Numbered from the stretch's first letter, positions 1-9,398 are shown. The stretch is DNA of 64,000 bases from Methanobrevibacter sp. (GCF_017410345.1 NZ_JAFQQZ010000045.1:1-64000); one strand, 5' to 3'. Numbers and translations are program-made. Notes: generated from the sequence alone by a model not told the origin.

Positions 1-204
1 ACCCTGATTCTCTTGATGAAAAACCTGAATGCGGCTATCCCTTGAAGCATATTCCTCCAATCTCTCTAAAGTATCATCAGTTGACCCATCATCAACACAA
101 ATTATCTCCAAATCCTTAAAACTTTGATCAATAATGGAAGTAATAGCCTCATCCAAATAATCAACAGCATTATACGCCGGAACAACAACAGAAATCTCTA
201 CCAT
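1..204 (-). CDS. Glycosyltransferase family 2, N-terminal fragment (runs off the left edge)
   Basis: The first 68 codons are visible and begin with ATG at 202-204. The translation starts MVEISVVVPAYN and contains the DDGSTDDT motif, the nucleotide-sugar binding signature of GT-A fold family 2 glycosyltransferases. These enzymes move a sugar from an activated donor to surface glycans, glycolipids or glycoproteins, usually at the inner face of the membrane. Acceptor and donor cannot be judged because the rest lies outside the window. The gene points away from the secreted protein at 263-1876 and is separated from it by about 60 bases. Family assignment is firm; specificity is unknown. Confidence 0.9.
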   Translation of the reverse strand, partial: MVEISVVVPAYNAVDYLDEAITSIIDQSFKDLEIICVDDGSTDDTLERLEEYASRDSRIQVFHQENQG

Positions 205-262
205 AAAAAACAACCTGAATAATATCTGAAAACTTAAAATTTTCTGCTTTAACTTAAGACAA

Positions 263-1876
263 TTAAATCTTTTTAAAATTTAAATTGCATGATATTCCAA
301 TTCTGAATATCATAATTCCTTTTGCTCCACCTTTCACTGCAGCCTTCGCATCCTTTAAAAGGGCGCTGTGACTTAATTTCTTAGGATTCTTTTCGGATTG
401 GTATGACTGCAATCCAGTCCATATTTGAGCCCCAATTGATTGGTTGACGAATTTTTTTGTAACAGAAGTGACCCATGCCCTATCCTTCTTATAAGTGCCC
501 TTATAAACCATTGGTATCAAAGCATCAGAGTATTTGCTCATTGTTGAGACATCCTGACCAAACTTTTCAGTCATTGCACTGCCCGGTTCAGGCATTAGAG
601 CAGCTGAAACAATGCAATTCGAATTAACCTTATGGACTTCAGTTGAAGCCTTCTTCATAAAGTAGTTGATTGCACGATTAGGATTTTTATATAAATGTGC
701 AGTGCCTCCGAAACGCACATAATCGAAGTGGATTCCATCCACTCCCTTAATCTTAGCATAATTCTTTGCCTGTTTGATTCTTTTATTCAAAAAGGAATAT
801 TTTATCTGGTTCTTCTCATTGATTGGCCTTACCCATTTTCCTCCGCTATAGCAGACCTGCATCCATATATGAACCTTCATTCCATGCTTATGGGCCTTTT
901 TAATGAAGGAAACAACAGCTGATTTTCCATACCTTGATACCGCATTGGCATGAAGGAAGATATGTTTGGTTCCCCTATTCGCAAGGCTTTTAAGATTCAC
1001 CTTTTTCATGTCTGAAGACCATAGCCAATAGCCGTCACCTTTAGGCATTTTAGCCTTGAACTTGATTTTGCAAGAGCCATTTGAAGCCAAATAAGGGGAA
1101 CTGCTTTTAAATGTATATTTTACAGTATATGTTCCCTTCTTAAGATTCAAATATATTTTGGCACTGCCGTACTTATTGGTTGTGACAGTATATGTTTTGC
1201 CTGCAACCTTGATTGTGACCTTTTGGTTTTTTATTGTATTGTTCTTAGCATCAAGCAATTTCACATAAAACAGACATTTGGAGCCTTGGCGATAATTGAT
1301 GTACTTATCACCGATTCTCAATTTGGTCTTGAGAGGGGATAGAACGGTCACATTGCAGACTTTGCTTGCATTGCTTGTCAGATTATCGCCCAAATAGGTT
1401 ATTTCAGCAAGATAAGTTCCCTTATTCAATTTGACATTTAGCTTAACTTCCCCATTTGAATCGGTTGTTTTATTGTAAAGGATTCCATTCAATGATATTT
1501 GAATAGGTCTTGAAAACAATGCTGTGCCATTGGATGTCAGCTTAATCTTAATTGTAGTTGTGAATGACTCATATCCCTTTAGGTTTGATGCTGTGATTGT
1601 GGAGTTTGACTTTTCAGCAGGAACATCATTCCCATCATCTTCAGTTGAATCATCCCCATCTTCAATATCATTTGCATCGCCATCATCATCACTAAGAGCG
1701 GAACCATCGCCAACAGTCTCGCCATCACTTTCTGGATTTGAAGGATCATCCCCCATAATTTCCTGCATATCAACCGCATTTTCATCAGCAAGGAAAGCGA
1801 CATTCTCTTCTGCTGAAACTGCAGTGACAGAAAGCAATAGTAAAGCGAAAAACAATAATGCCAATATCTTTTTCAT
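263..1876 (-). CDS. Secreted Ig-like protein with C-terminal glycoside-hydrolase-like TIM barrel
   Basis: The ATG at 1876 is preferred over the one at 1888 because the strong site GAGGT lies between them, six bases before the second ATG. The 537-residue product has a signal peptide (about 1-22, ending VSA), an Asp/Ser/Glu-rich linker (about 40-90), then Ig-like beta repeats (about 95-280) of the kind common in Methanobrevibacter surface proteins. The last 250 residues look like a putative glycoside hydrolase barrel: alternating strands and helices with DGIHFDYVRF, a signature resembling the DUF4015/GHL10-type families. It probably acts outside the cell on wall or host glycans, but no substrate is evident. 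No C-terminal anchor is visible. Confidence 0.75.
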   Translation of the reverse strand: MKKILALLFFALLLLSVTAVSAEENVAFLADENAVDMQEIMGDDPSNPESDGETVGDGSALSDDDGDANDIEDGDDSTEDDGNDVPAEKSNSTITASNLKGYESFTTTIKIKLTSNGTALFSRPIQISLNGILYNKTTDSNGEVKLNVKLNKGTYLAEITYLGDNLTSNASKVCNVTVLSPLKTKLRIGDKYINYRQGSKCLFYVKLLDAKNNTIKNQKVTIKVAGKTYTVTTNKYGSAKIYLNLKKGTYTVKYTFKSSSPYLASNGSCKIKFKAKMPKGDGYWLWSSDMKKVNLKSLANRGTKHIFLHANAVSRYGKSAVVSFIKKAHKHGMKVHIWMQVCYSGGKWVRPINEKNQIKYSFLNKRIKQAKNYAKIKGVDGIHFDYVRFGGTAHLYKNPNRAINYFMKKASTEVHKVNSNCIVSAALMPEPGSAMTEKFGQDVSTMSKYSDALIPMVYKGTYKKDRAWVTSVTKKFVNQSIGAQIWTGLQSYQSEKNPKKLSHSALLKDAKAAVKGGAKGIMIFRIGISCNLNFKKI

Positions 1877-2005
1877 AATTAACCTCATTTAAATTGCTAT
1901 GCTAAAATTTTTTCAATTAATAATATAATAAAAGAATAAAAATTTCACCCATTTAGAATAATAAAAGAATAAATTATACCTATTTAGAATAAAATAAATT
2001 TTTTC

Positions 2006-3676
2006 CTATTTATGAGCATAATAAAATATTAATTCATCATCCTTGATCTCATCAAGTCTTGCAAATCCGAATCTTTCAAATTGTACAATGTCCCCAACCT
2101 TCAATTCATTGCAGTCGATTTCACAAAGACCTTCAGTTACAGATGCATCATCCATTACAACCTTGGCCTTGATTGCATCTGTTGGAACCCATTGAATGAT
2201 TCTTGCCTTAGCATCTCTTGCATCTTCAAATGATTTGCTGTGGAATTCAGCATTTCCCTCTTTAATTTCAACATTTACAGCATCCATTAAACGACTGATT
2301 CCATCAGTCAGATCTGCTGCAGGAATATAGACTTCCTTATCAAATACAAGAGTCCTATTGCCCCTTTCCTCGAAGTCAGGATGCAATGGCCTTTCAATTG
2401 CTAATCCTAAATCTTCATTTGGAACATCTGCAATATCTATTTTTACAGGATTTGGAACAAAGAAGTATCTGTTAACCTTTTGCTCAATTATATTCCTGTT
2501 CAATCCATAGATCTTTTTCCAACTGATAGCTGAATCAGACATCTTAATGCCTATCTCCACCATCAATTGGGTAATGGTTTCCGGTTGGATACCCCTTCTT
2601 GCAATGGCTCTCAAGGTTCCAAGCCTTGGATCATCCCAGCCACTGTAAGTGCCGTCTTCAATTCCAGCCATAGCCTTTGAAGTGCTTAATGCAATGTCTT
2701 CCATCTTCAATCTGCCGTAATGGATAAATTCAGGAACTTCCCAATCCATGTGCTGGTAAAGGTACTTTTGCTTCTCGCTGTTTGCCAAGTGGTCTTTTCC
2801 CCTTAGGACATGGGTCATTCCAAGAAGATGGTCATCTACAGATACTGAGAAGTTCATCATAGGATAGACTCTGTATTTAGTGCCCATTCTTGGGTGTTCC
2901 TCTTCAACAATTCTCATTGCAACCCAATCACGAATGGCCGGATTCTTATGGTTAATATCTGTCTTGATTCTAAGTACAGCTTCACCGGCTTCCATTTCAG
3001 GGAACCTTTTCCAAAGCTCCATGTTTTCCTCTACAGTGTTGTCTCTGCATGGACAAGGCTGACAGCTGTCCTTAAGCCTCTTGAACTCTCCTCCATCACA
3101 GGTGCACATGTAGGCTGCTCCACGATTGATGAGCTCTTCAGCATATTGGTAATAGATTTCAAAGCGGTCGCTTTGATAGTAAACTTCATCTGGCTCTATT
3201 CCAAGCCATTTCAAATCCTCTTGAATCAATTCATAGGCAGGTTCGTAAATACGTTTAGGATCTGTATCCTCTATTCTTAAAATGAATTTTCCACCGCATT
3301 TTTTCACATATTCCCCATTTGGAACAGCTGCCCTTGCATGTCCAATGTGCAATGGACCGCTTGGGTTAGGTGCAAAACGCATTACAACATCCTTGTTTTT
3401 TCCTGGAAGCTTTGGCAATCCTTCCTCTTTTTTCTGTTTTTTCTCTTCAACAGCGACTCCCAATTCTTCCATCTTGGCTTTCTGTTCCTCAGGGGAGAGT
3501 GCATTCACTTGAGCCACTATCTTTCCGGACAATGGACCGATTTCCTTTGCCCTTGGCCTAAGTTCAGGTTCACTGCTCATGATGGAGCCCATAACTGCCC
3601 CAGGATTTGCACTTCCCTTATGTTTTGCCGCATTCAATAATGCATGTTTAAATACAATTTCTTCTAATTCATCCAT
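2006..3676 (-). CDS. gltX: Glutamyl-tRNA synthetase (archaeal class Ic)
   Basis: Charges tRNA-Glu, and in methanogens usually also tRNA-Gln, whose Glu is then amidated by GatDE; the amidase is not in this window. The class I HIGH motif is at residues 103-113 (PNPSGPLHIGH) and the KMSKS-type motif appears as LSTSKA. A Cys-rich stretch (CTC, then CQPCPC) could bind zinc. The C-terminal half is the beta-barrel anticodon-binding type seen in archaeal and eukaryotic enzymes. The ATG at 3676 is chosen because the upstream GTG at 3685 belongs to the Shine-Dalgarno-like GTGAT. Length (556 residues) fits the family. In Methanothermobacter gltX directly follows idsA; here about 12 kb separates them. 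Confidence 0.96.
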   Translation of the reverse strand: MDELEEIVFKHALLNAAKHKGSANPGAVMGSIMSSEPELRPRAKEIGPLSGKIVAQVNALSPEEQKAKMEELGVAVEEKKQKKEEGLPKLPGKNKDVVMRFAPNPSGPLHIGHARAAVPNGEYVKKCGGKFILRIEDTDPKRIYEPAYELIQEDLKWLGIEPDEVYYQSDRFEIYYQYAEELINRGAAYMCTCDGGEFKRLKDSCQPCPCRDNTVEENMELWKRFPEMEAGEAVLRIKTDINHKNPAIRDWVAMRIVEEEHPRMGTKYRVYPMMNFSVSVDDHLLGMTHVLRGKDHLANSEKQKYLYQHMDWEVPEFIHYGRLKMEDIALSTSKAMAGIEDGTYSGWDDPRLGTLRAIARRGIQPETITQLMVEIGIKMSDSAISWKKIYGLNRNIIEQKVNRYFFVPNPVKIDIADVPNEDLGLAIERPLHPDFEERGNRTLVFDKEVYIPAADLTDGISRLMDAVNVEIKEGNAEFHSKSFEDARDAKARIIQWVPTDAIKAKVVMDDASVTEGLCEIDCNELKVGDIVQFERFGFARLDEIKDDELIFYYAHK

Positions 3677-4593
3677 AATTATCACAAAATAAAATAAATT
3701 TAAAAACAGTTTAAAAATAAATAATAATTCTTAAAATTATGTTATAATTTATGAAATTAAACTTATATAAATATAATTAAAAATAACTAAAGAATCCAGT
3801 AAAAAAAAAAAAAAAAGTTATTGAAAATAATAGCTAAAATCTAAAAGTGAAATATTTATTAAAACTAAAAATAGGTAAAATCTAATATGTCCGCAATAAA
3901 ATGCAAACATATTAGATAGGCAAATCTAATAAATAGGTTTAGCAACAATATTTATCAGACAATAATATTTAGACTTTTTTTATATTTAAATCAAACTATG
4001 AAAATTGGGAAAAATATTCATGAAGATCTTATAAATTAATTATTATAGTGATTTTTATTGATGAGATGTAGATAAGATTTAATAGATATTTGGAATTTAA
4101 TATCTAAATTAATATAAATGGAATATTGATTAATTAAATTGCATAGATTATCAGCAAAATATAATTTAATCAATCGTGTTTTTAATTAAAATTAATGAAA
4201 AAATTTCTTAAAAATTTACTATATTAAACTATGAGTAAAAATCAATTTTTCAGAAGAATTTTTTCAAATGAAAAAAAAATATTTTAAAATTCTTTTCATC
4301 TAAAAATTTTACAGTAGAAATACACCTCTCTCTAATATATGAAAATTTTTGTCAAATAATGAATTTTCCTTATAAAGAATTGGAAAAAAATAAACTAATT
4401 ATAAATATTATGCAAATAATAAAATTATATGATATGAGAAAAAAATATTTTTTTCTTGTGAATGAAAATAGGGGATATATAAAGCAAAAAATAGTGGAAA
4501 ATTTTCTATTGTATATCCTGAAAATTTAATGAAAATTCTCTATGAACAGAAAAATAATTTACAAATACTATTAAATAAAAGGACTATGATAAA
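3677..4593. other. AT-rich intergenic region with one perfect 11-bp inverted repeat
   Basis: About 900 bases between the divergent gltX and the gene at 4594. No convincing gene is seen. The one clear structure is an 11-bp perfect inverted repeat, ATCTAATATGT at 3880-3890 and its complement at 3907-3917, with a 16-base loop. Long A and T runs cover the rest. Promoters for both flanking genes must lie here, but the composition makes TATA boxes too common to place with confidence. Confidence 0.6.
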
Positions 4594-5094
4594 ATGGACG
4601 GAAGATTGGATATAGATTCTTTTGAAAAGGCAATAAATGGTTTAAATAAAAATCTAAGTGATGTCGGATTGCTGTTTAGAGCAAATATGCCACTCTTGGC
4701 AACTGATGCAACTCAAGAGACTAAAGAAAACTGTGTGGACAAGATGTCTGACAGGATAGCTGAATTGCTTGATTCATTTAGGGAAAGCTATTCATATTAC
4801 AACGACTTTTATGAAAAGATGAAAGAGAACATCAGAAATGACAATATAGAAAATCCAGAGGAATATGATGTTTTCTTCAATCATGCAAATGAGACATTTC
4901 CAAAATACATTGATGAACTCGGACAAAGCATTGACAGCCTATGTGACATTCCAGTGAAGACCGAGAAGTTTGAAAGCACCATGAGAGAATTGGGGGCCAT
5001 CATTGAGAACTTCCGTTTTGACTTCAAGAGAACATTGGCAGTCTCTGACGTTTATGAAGTTCAAAAGCAAATGAAAGAGGAAAACAAATCTTAG
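4594..5094 (+). CDS. Hypothetical helical protein preceding the methyltransferase trio
   Basis: A 166-residue soluble, acidic protein with no signal peptide or membrane segment. It is rich in Glu, Lys, Asp and Asn, and its long stretches of heptad-like hydrophobic spacing suggest an all-helical or coiled-coil fold. I do not recognise a family. It begins about 10 bases after AAAGGA, a plausible ribosome site, and ends 41 bases before the first methyltransferase gene on the same strand, so it may be cotranscribed with them. Codon use is regular, supporting a real gene. Function unknown. Confidence 0.7.
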   Translation: MDGRLDIDSFEKAINGLNKNLSDVGLLFRANMPLLATDATQETKENCVDKMSDRIAELLDSFRESYSYYNDFYEKMKENIRNDNIENPEEYDVFFNHANETFPKYIDELGQSIDSLCDIPVKTEKFESTMRELGAIIENFRFDFKRTLAVSDVYEVQKQMKEENKS

Positions 5095-5135
5095 ATATTG
5101 AAAAAAGGTTTTTATAATCCAATTATGGTGATGAA

Positions 5136-5951
5136 ATGGCATTTCAAATAAATGATCCTGAAGAGATTGATTGGGCTTATTTCTGGAGAGAGAAACTGGA
5201 AGCAAAAAAAGACAGGTCCAAAGACTGGAATAAGGCAGCCCCTAATTTTGGAAAATCCGCTAAAAAGGATGATTATCATACCAAATTGATTGAAAGAATT
5301 GATGTGACTAAAGATGATACTCTTCTTGATTTGGGATGCGGCGAAGGAAGCATAACCATTCCACTTGCCAAAAAGGCAAAAGCAGTGACTGGTGTTGATT
5401 CAGCATACAGAATGCTTGAGATATTGAATGAAAAGGCCCAAAAAGAAAACGTGACCAATATAAGAACAATCGAAGAGGACTTGACTAAAATTAAAATTGA
5501 CAATGTGGGAAAGCATGATATCGTTGTGGCTTCAAGATCATTGAATGGAGTGCTAAACATAAAGGAAACCATTGCAAATATCAATGAAATAGCTGACAAA
5601 TACGTTTACATAACCCTTTTCGGACCGAACAACTGGAAACTTGAAAAGGAATTTTATCAATCCATCAATAAGGAATACTTTGAATTTCCATCACACAGAT
5701 ACTTCTTCAACATACTTGTGGATATGGGAATCTATCCAAATGTTGAAAACCTTAACATAGGCCAGAGCAGGGAATATGAAAGCATTGAAGAGGCAATGGA
5801 AAGTGGAAAATGGAGATTGGACACCTTAAATGATGAAGAGAAAGAAGAGTTGCACAAATATCTTGAAGATATCCTTGAGAGAAATGATAATGGAAAGCTT
5901 TCAAATCCAAATGACAAGGCGGATTGGGTATTATACTGGTGGAAGAAATGA
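5136..5951 (+). CDS. SAM-dependent methyltransferase, copy 1 of a tandem trio
   Basis: A 271-residue class I methyltransferase. SAM-binding motif I is LLDLGCGEGSI (63-73), and the acidic residue after strand 2 is in TGVD (88). The N-terminus has a Trp-rich helix (EIDWAYFWREK) and the protein ends WVLYWWKK, features shared by all three neighbours. Translation starts at an ATG just after GGTGAT. The stop overlaps the next start as ATGA, so the two are translationally coupled. Such proteins methylate small molecules or cofactors in many anaerobes, but the substrate cannot be read from sequence. The presence of three coupled paralogues suggests a multi-step or heteromeric role. Confidence 0.88.
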   Translation: MAFQINDPEEIDWAYFWREKLEAKKDRSKDWNKAAPNFGKSAKKDDYHTKLIERIDVTKDDTLLDLGCGEGSITIPLAKKAKAVTGVDSAYRMLEILNEKAQKENVTNIRTIEEDLTKIKIDNVGKHDIVVASRSLNGVLNIKETIANINEIADKYVYITLFGPNNWKLEKEFYQSINKEYFEFPSHRYFFNILVDMGIYPNVENLNIGQSREYESIEEAMESGKWRLDTLNDEEKEELHKYLEDILERNDNGKLSNPNDKADWVLYWWKK

Positions 5952-6769
5952 AAAAGAAGATAACTATTGAAGATGAAAATGAAATCGATTGGGAAGAGCT
6001 TTGGACCAGGAAAATGGATAAGAAAGGAGACAGAGGCAAAGACTGGACCAAAGCGGCTGTAAAATATAGCGAGCGTGCTAGCAAGGACAATTACACAGAA
6101 CAATTGATTTCAAAGATGATTCTATCCAAAGAGGATACCGTTTTAGATGTCGGCTGTGGAGAGGGAAGCGTGACAATCCCTTTATCCAAAGAAGTCTCTA
6201 GTGTTACAGCCATCGATGCAACCGAAAAGATGCTTGAGATATTGGATGAAAAGATCAAAGTGGAATCCATAGATAACATCAAGACCATCAAGGATGATGT
6301 GAATGATGTGACATTGGAGAAATACGGAAATCATGACACCGTTTTAGCGTCCAGAGTAATAAATGGAATAAAAAGCCCAAGAAAAGTCTTTTCCAACTTC
6401 AATGAAATAGCCAATAAATATGTCTTCATCACATTATTCGGACCGAATAACTGGAAGCTTGAAAAGGACTTCTTCAAATATATCAATAGCGAATATGGCG
6501 GTGCCCCATCATACACCATTCTTTTGAATCTCCTTGCAGAAATGGACATCTATCCGAATGTGGTTAATTTGGATGTTGGACCAGTCAGAACATATAAGAC
6601 AATAGAAGAAGCCATTGACAATGGAAAATGGAACTTGGCCAAATTCAGCAAAGAAGAACAGGAATTATTGCCAAAATATCTTGAGTCAATTTTAGAAGAA
6701 AATGAGGATGGTCTGTTGACCAATCCTAACGACAAGCCAGATTGGGTATTGATTTGGTGGAAAAAATGA
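5948..6769 (+). CDS. SAM-dependent methyltransferase, copy 2 of a tandem trio
   Basis: A 273-residue paralogue of the preceding gene. The start at 5948 is chosen because its ATG overlaps the upstream TGA (ATGA) and GGTGG lies just before it; an earlier in-frame ATG at 5924 would overlap copy 1 by 28 bases. Motif I reads VLDVGCGEGSV. The central stretch FGPNNWKLEK matches copy 1 nearly residue for residue, and the C-terminus again ends WVLIWWKK. It is more similar to copy 1 than to copy 3, so these two probably come from the more recent duplication. Substrate unknown. Confidence 0.88.
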   Translation: MKKKITIEDENEIDWEELWTRKMDKKGDRGKDWTKAAVKYSERASKDNYTEQLISKMILSKEDTVLDVGCGEGSVTIPLSKEVSSVTAIDATEKMLEILDEKIKVESIDNIKTIKDDVNDVTLEKYGNHDTVLASRVINGIKSPRKVFSNFNEIANKYVFITLFGPNNWKLEKDFFKYINSEYGGAPSYTILLNLLAEMDIYPNVVNLDVGPVRTYKTIEEAIDNGKWNLAKFSKEEQELLPKYLESILEENEDGLLTNPNDKPDWVLIWWKK

Positions 6770-7590
6770 AGATTGAAGAAAGAATAGATTCTTTAGACCA
6801 AGATTGGGAATACATCTGGCAAAAATCCCTCAAAAAAGGATTAAAAAAGGAAAAGGATTGGGATAAGATAGCCTCCGAATATGGCAAATGGCTTGAAAAT
6901 GATGATTATCCAGATGTTTTGCTCAATGAAATGAGAATAAACCCTGAAGATACTGTTTTAGATATAGGTTGCGGTGAAGGTACAATAACAAGAAAAATAG
7001 CTAAAAAGGCCAAATCAGTCACTGGAATCGATAAATCAGAAAAGATGCTTGAAGAATTGAATAAAAAGGCTAATGCTGATAATATAACTAATATAAACAC
7101 CATTCAAAAGGACATAAATGACCTTGATTATGATGAGATTGGTGATTATGACATAGTACTTGCTTCAAGATGTCTAAATGGGATCTATCATATTAAAGAA
7201 ACTCTTTTAACACTTAATGAAATAGCTAATAAATATGTTTACATAACTGTTTTTGGATCATCAACCCATAAATACAAAAAGGAAAAGGCAGAAATAGCTG
7301 GAAAGCCATTTAAGGCAGGTACAGACCATATGGTTTTGGTAATGCTTCTGAAAAGCCTTGGAATTGAAGCAAATATACATCAATTAGACTGTAAAAATTT
7401 AAAAGAGTACCATACAATCGATGAGGCAATAGATAGATCCATCTGGAGACTTGGAGACCTTGAGGAAGAGAATAGAATTGCCTTAGAAAACTATTTTAAA
7501 GAAATATTCGTTAAAAATGAGAGAGGAAACTGGGTCAATCCTAAAGATAAAACAGATTTAGTATTGATTTGGTGGAAAAAAGAAGAATGA
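6766..7590 (+). CDS. SAM-dependent methyltransferase, copy 3 of a tandem trio (divergent)
   Basis: A 274-residue paralogue, again joined to the previous gene by an ATGA overlap at 6766-6769, with GGTGG just upstream. Motif I is VLDIGCGEGTI. It keeps the N-terminal Trp motif (DWEYIWQK) and the C-terminal WWKK, but the FGPNNW loop of copies 1 and 2 is replaced by FGSSTHKYKK, with a different following segment. That suggests a changed substrate pocket. It ends 45 bases before the convergent aldo/keto reductase gene. Substrate unknown. Confidence 0.88.
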   Translation: MKIEERIDSLDQDWEYIWQKSLKKGLKKEKDWDKIASEYGKWLENDDYPDVLLNEMRINPEDTVLDIGCGEGTITRKIAKKAKSVTGIDKSEKMLEELNKKANADNITNINTIQKDINDLDYDEIGDYDIVLASRCLNGIYHIKETLLTLNEIANKYVYITVFGSSTHKYKKEKAEIAGKPFKAGTDHMVLVMLLKSLGIEANIHQLDCKNLKEYHTIDEAIDRSIWRLGDLEEENRIALENYFKEIFVKNERGNWVNPKDKTDLVLIWWKKEE

Positions 7591-7635
7591 AAAATTAAAA
7601 AACTATTTTTAAAAATAATAAAAAAAGAAAAAGGA

Positions 7636-8805
7636 TTATTGGTATTCTTCATCATGGAAGAAATCAAAGACCTTTTCCATTTCTGCAGGGATATCGATTC
7701 CTTGCGGACATTGAATATTGCACTCACCACAGAAAGTACAGCTGTCAGCCCTTTCATCCTTATTAACTAACCAGAAATAAGGGGCTGCAGTCTTATCAAT
7801 GTAATCCAGACTTTTTGCAATGTTATACTGCTTGAAGCAATGTGGAATGTCCACCCTGTTATGGCAAGGCATGCAATATCTGCATCCTGTACATGGAATC
7901 TCTTCCCTTGACTTGTAAACTTGAGTGACGTCCTTCAGTATTTGCCTGTCATGTTCGCTCATTGAATTTACATCACAGTTTTCAGCGATGGCAATGTTCT
8001 GCTTTACCTGATCCATATTGCTCATACCACTGAATACAGAAGTTACAAGAGGCTTGTCCCATAAATATTCAAATGCCCATTCGACAGGACTTCTTTTCTT
8101 ATCGGCAGTATCCCAAAGAGCCTGCACTTCATCTGGAATGTTATTTATCAGGCTTCCCCCTCTGAGAGGTTCCATAATGACATTTCCGAGACCTGCCATT
8201 CCTACAAATTCCAAACCGCCAAGACCGCTTTTATAGTCCTCATCAAGGTAGTTCACTTGTGTCAATATCACATCCCACTTATCATAGGAATCCATGATGT
8301 TGAAGAATACATCCAAATCATCGTGGAATGAGAATCCTACATATTTGGCTCTTCCATCTTCTAGAATGGAATCCAAGAATTCCAACACATCCATTCCATA
8401 TAGCTTATTCCAGAAGTCTATCTTAAGGGAATGCAACATGTAAACATCAATATAATCGGTTTGCAGCCTTTCGAGCTGCAAATCAAGGAACTTATCCATA
8501 TCCTCCCTTTTGTTTACAAGCCATCCGGGCAATTTGGTCTGTATGACAACATCATCACGGATGCCTTTCTCTGCAAGGTATTTGCCTAAGAAGGGCTCGG
8601 CATTTCCTCCTAAGTTTCTGTTTTTACTATGAAATGAATAAGCGAGATCAAAATAATTGACTCCATGTTCGATTGCATAATCGAACATCTTGGTAGCCTC
8701 CACCTCATCGATTTCATAGAAATGCTCCTTATGAGGCAAACGCATACATCCAAAACCTAAATTGGATACTTCTAAATCAGTTTTTCCCAATTTTCTATAA
8801 AACAT
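7636..8805 (-). CDS. Aldo/keto reductase with C-terminal iron-sulfur domain
   Basis: A 389-residue member of the archaeal/clostridial aldo/keto reductase group that adds a ferredoxin-like tail. The N-terminal TIM barrel (about 1-290) shows the expected Asp/Tyr (FDLAYS), Lys (IQTKLPG) and His (YMLHSLK) catalytic positions. The tail carries CTGCRYCMPC and CTFCGECNIQCP, which fit one or two 4Fe-4S clusters. The likely role is a cytosolic redox reaction on a carbonyl compound with electrons routed through Fe-S centres; the physiological substrate is unknown. AGGTGA stands six bases before the ATG. The gene converges with the methyltransferase trio. Confidence 0.92.
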   Translation of the reverse strand: MFYRKLGKTDLEVSNLGFGCMRLPHKEHFYEIDEVEATKMFDYAIEHGVNYFDLAYSFHSKNRNLGGNAEPFLGKYLAEKGIRDDVVIQTKLPGWLVNKREDMDKFLDLQLERLQTDYIDVYMLHSLKIDFWNKLYGMDVLEFLDSILEDGRAKYVGFSFHDDLDVFFNIMDSYDKWDVILTQVNYLDEDYKSGLGGLEFVGMAGLGNVIMEPLRGGSLINNIPDEVQALWDTADKKRSPVEWAFEYLWDKPLVTSVFSGMSNMDQVKQNIAIAENCDVNSMSEHDRQILKDVTQVYKSREEIPCTGCRYCMPCHNRVDIPHCFKQYNIAKSLDYIDKTAAPYFWLVNKDERADSCTFCGECNIQCPQGIDIPAEMEKVFDFFHDEEYQ

Positions 8806-8935
8806 TGTGTCACCTAAAACAAGTCTTAATTATATGATAATATGTTCGATAAAATATATAAAAATAGCTAAAAAAAGTTAAAATAAGATAAAATAAATTA
8901 TTTATTAAAAAAATGAAAATGAAAATAAAAAGCAA

Positions 8936-9346
8936 TCAGTCTAAGAAATTGTCTACATGATTGAAGAACAGATACAAATTGGAATCGGCCTTTTTCAATC
9001 GTGCCTTGTATTCAATCAATAAGTCAATCCTTTCATCATCACTCAGATATCTTCCATCAAAAATCAAGGGAATTTCAGCCAAGTCTCCCATAAAGAGAAG
9101 CTTTACCTGGTCTTTGGTTAAAATGGATGAAAATCTAATCAAGTTATTGAAATTTTCCAAAGTGAAATCCAAATCATTGGACTCCAGATATTCCTTGAAC
9201 TTGTCGATTTCCTCTTTGTATATGGGAACCAATCTGACTGCAATTCTATGATTCCATTCCTCATCCCAAGGATGCAATTCCTTTAACTTTTCTATTAGAA
9301 AATTAGCGGAATCCTCTAAATTGTCCCCAAATTCATTAAAATCCAT
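8936..9346 (-). CDS. Hypothetical acidic protein
   Basis: A 136-residue soluble protein, rich in Asp, Glu, Leu and Phe, with predicted helices throughout and no cysteine cluster, signal or membrane segment. The start follows AGGGAT. I do not recognise a family. It lies between the aldo/keto reductase and a zinc-ribbon membrane protein, all on the minus strand, with a 52-base gap to the latter. Function unknown; regular amino-acid composition supports a real gene. Confidence 0.65.
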   Translation of the reverse strand: MDFNEFGDNLEDSANFLIEKLKELHPWDEEWNHRIAVRLVPIYKEEIDKFKEYLESNDLDFTLENFNNLIRFSSILTKDQVKLLFMGDLAEIPLIFDGRYLSDDERIDLLIEYKARLKKADSNLYLFFNHVDNFLD

Positions 9347-9398
9347 TCTATCCCTAAATCTAAATTGTCACAGACTGATAAAAATACATATCCCTAAA

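Noticed and set aside
1524-1892. Ser/Pro-rich open frame on the plus strand
   Set aside because: It is the antisense of the Asp/Glu-rich linker and signal peptide of the secreted protein; no ribosome site.
4359-4529. 56-codon open frame (plus strand) upstream of the gene at 4594
   Set aside because: No ribosome site, Ile/Lys/Asn/Tyr-rich like the background, and a frame of this length is expected by chance in about 900 AT-rich bases.
5732-6103. Long antisense open frames across the methyltransferase genes
   Set aside because: They mirror strong codon bias of real plus-strand genes with clear SAM motifs.
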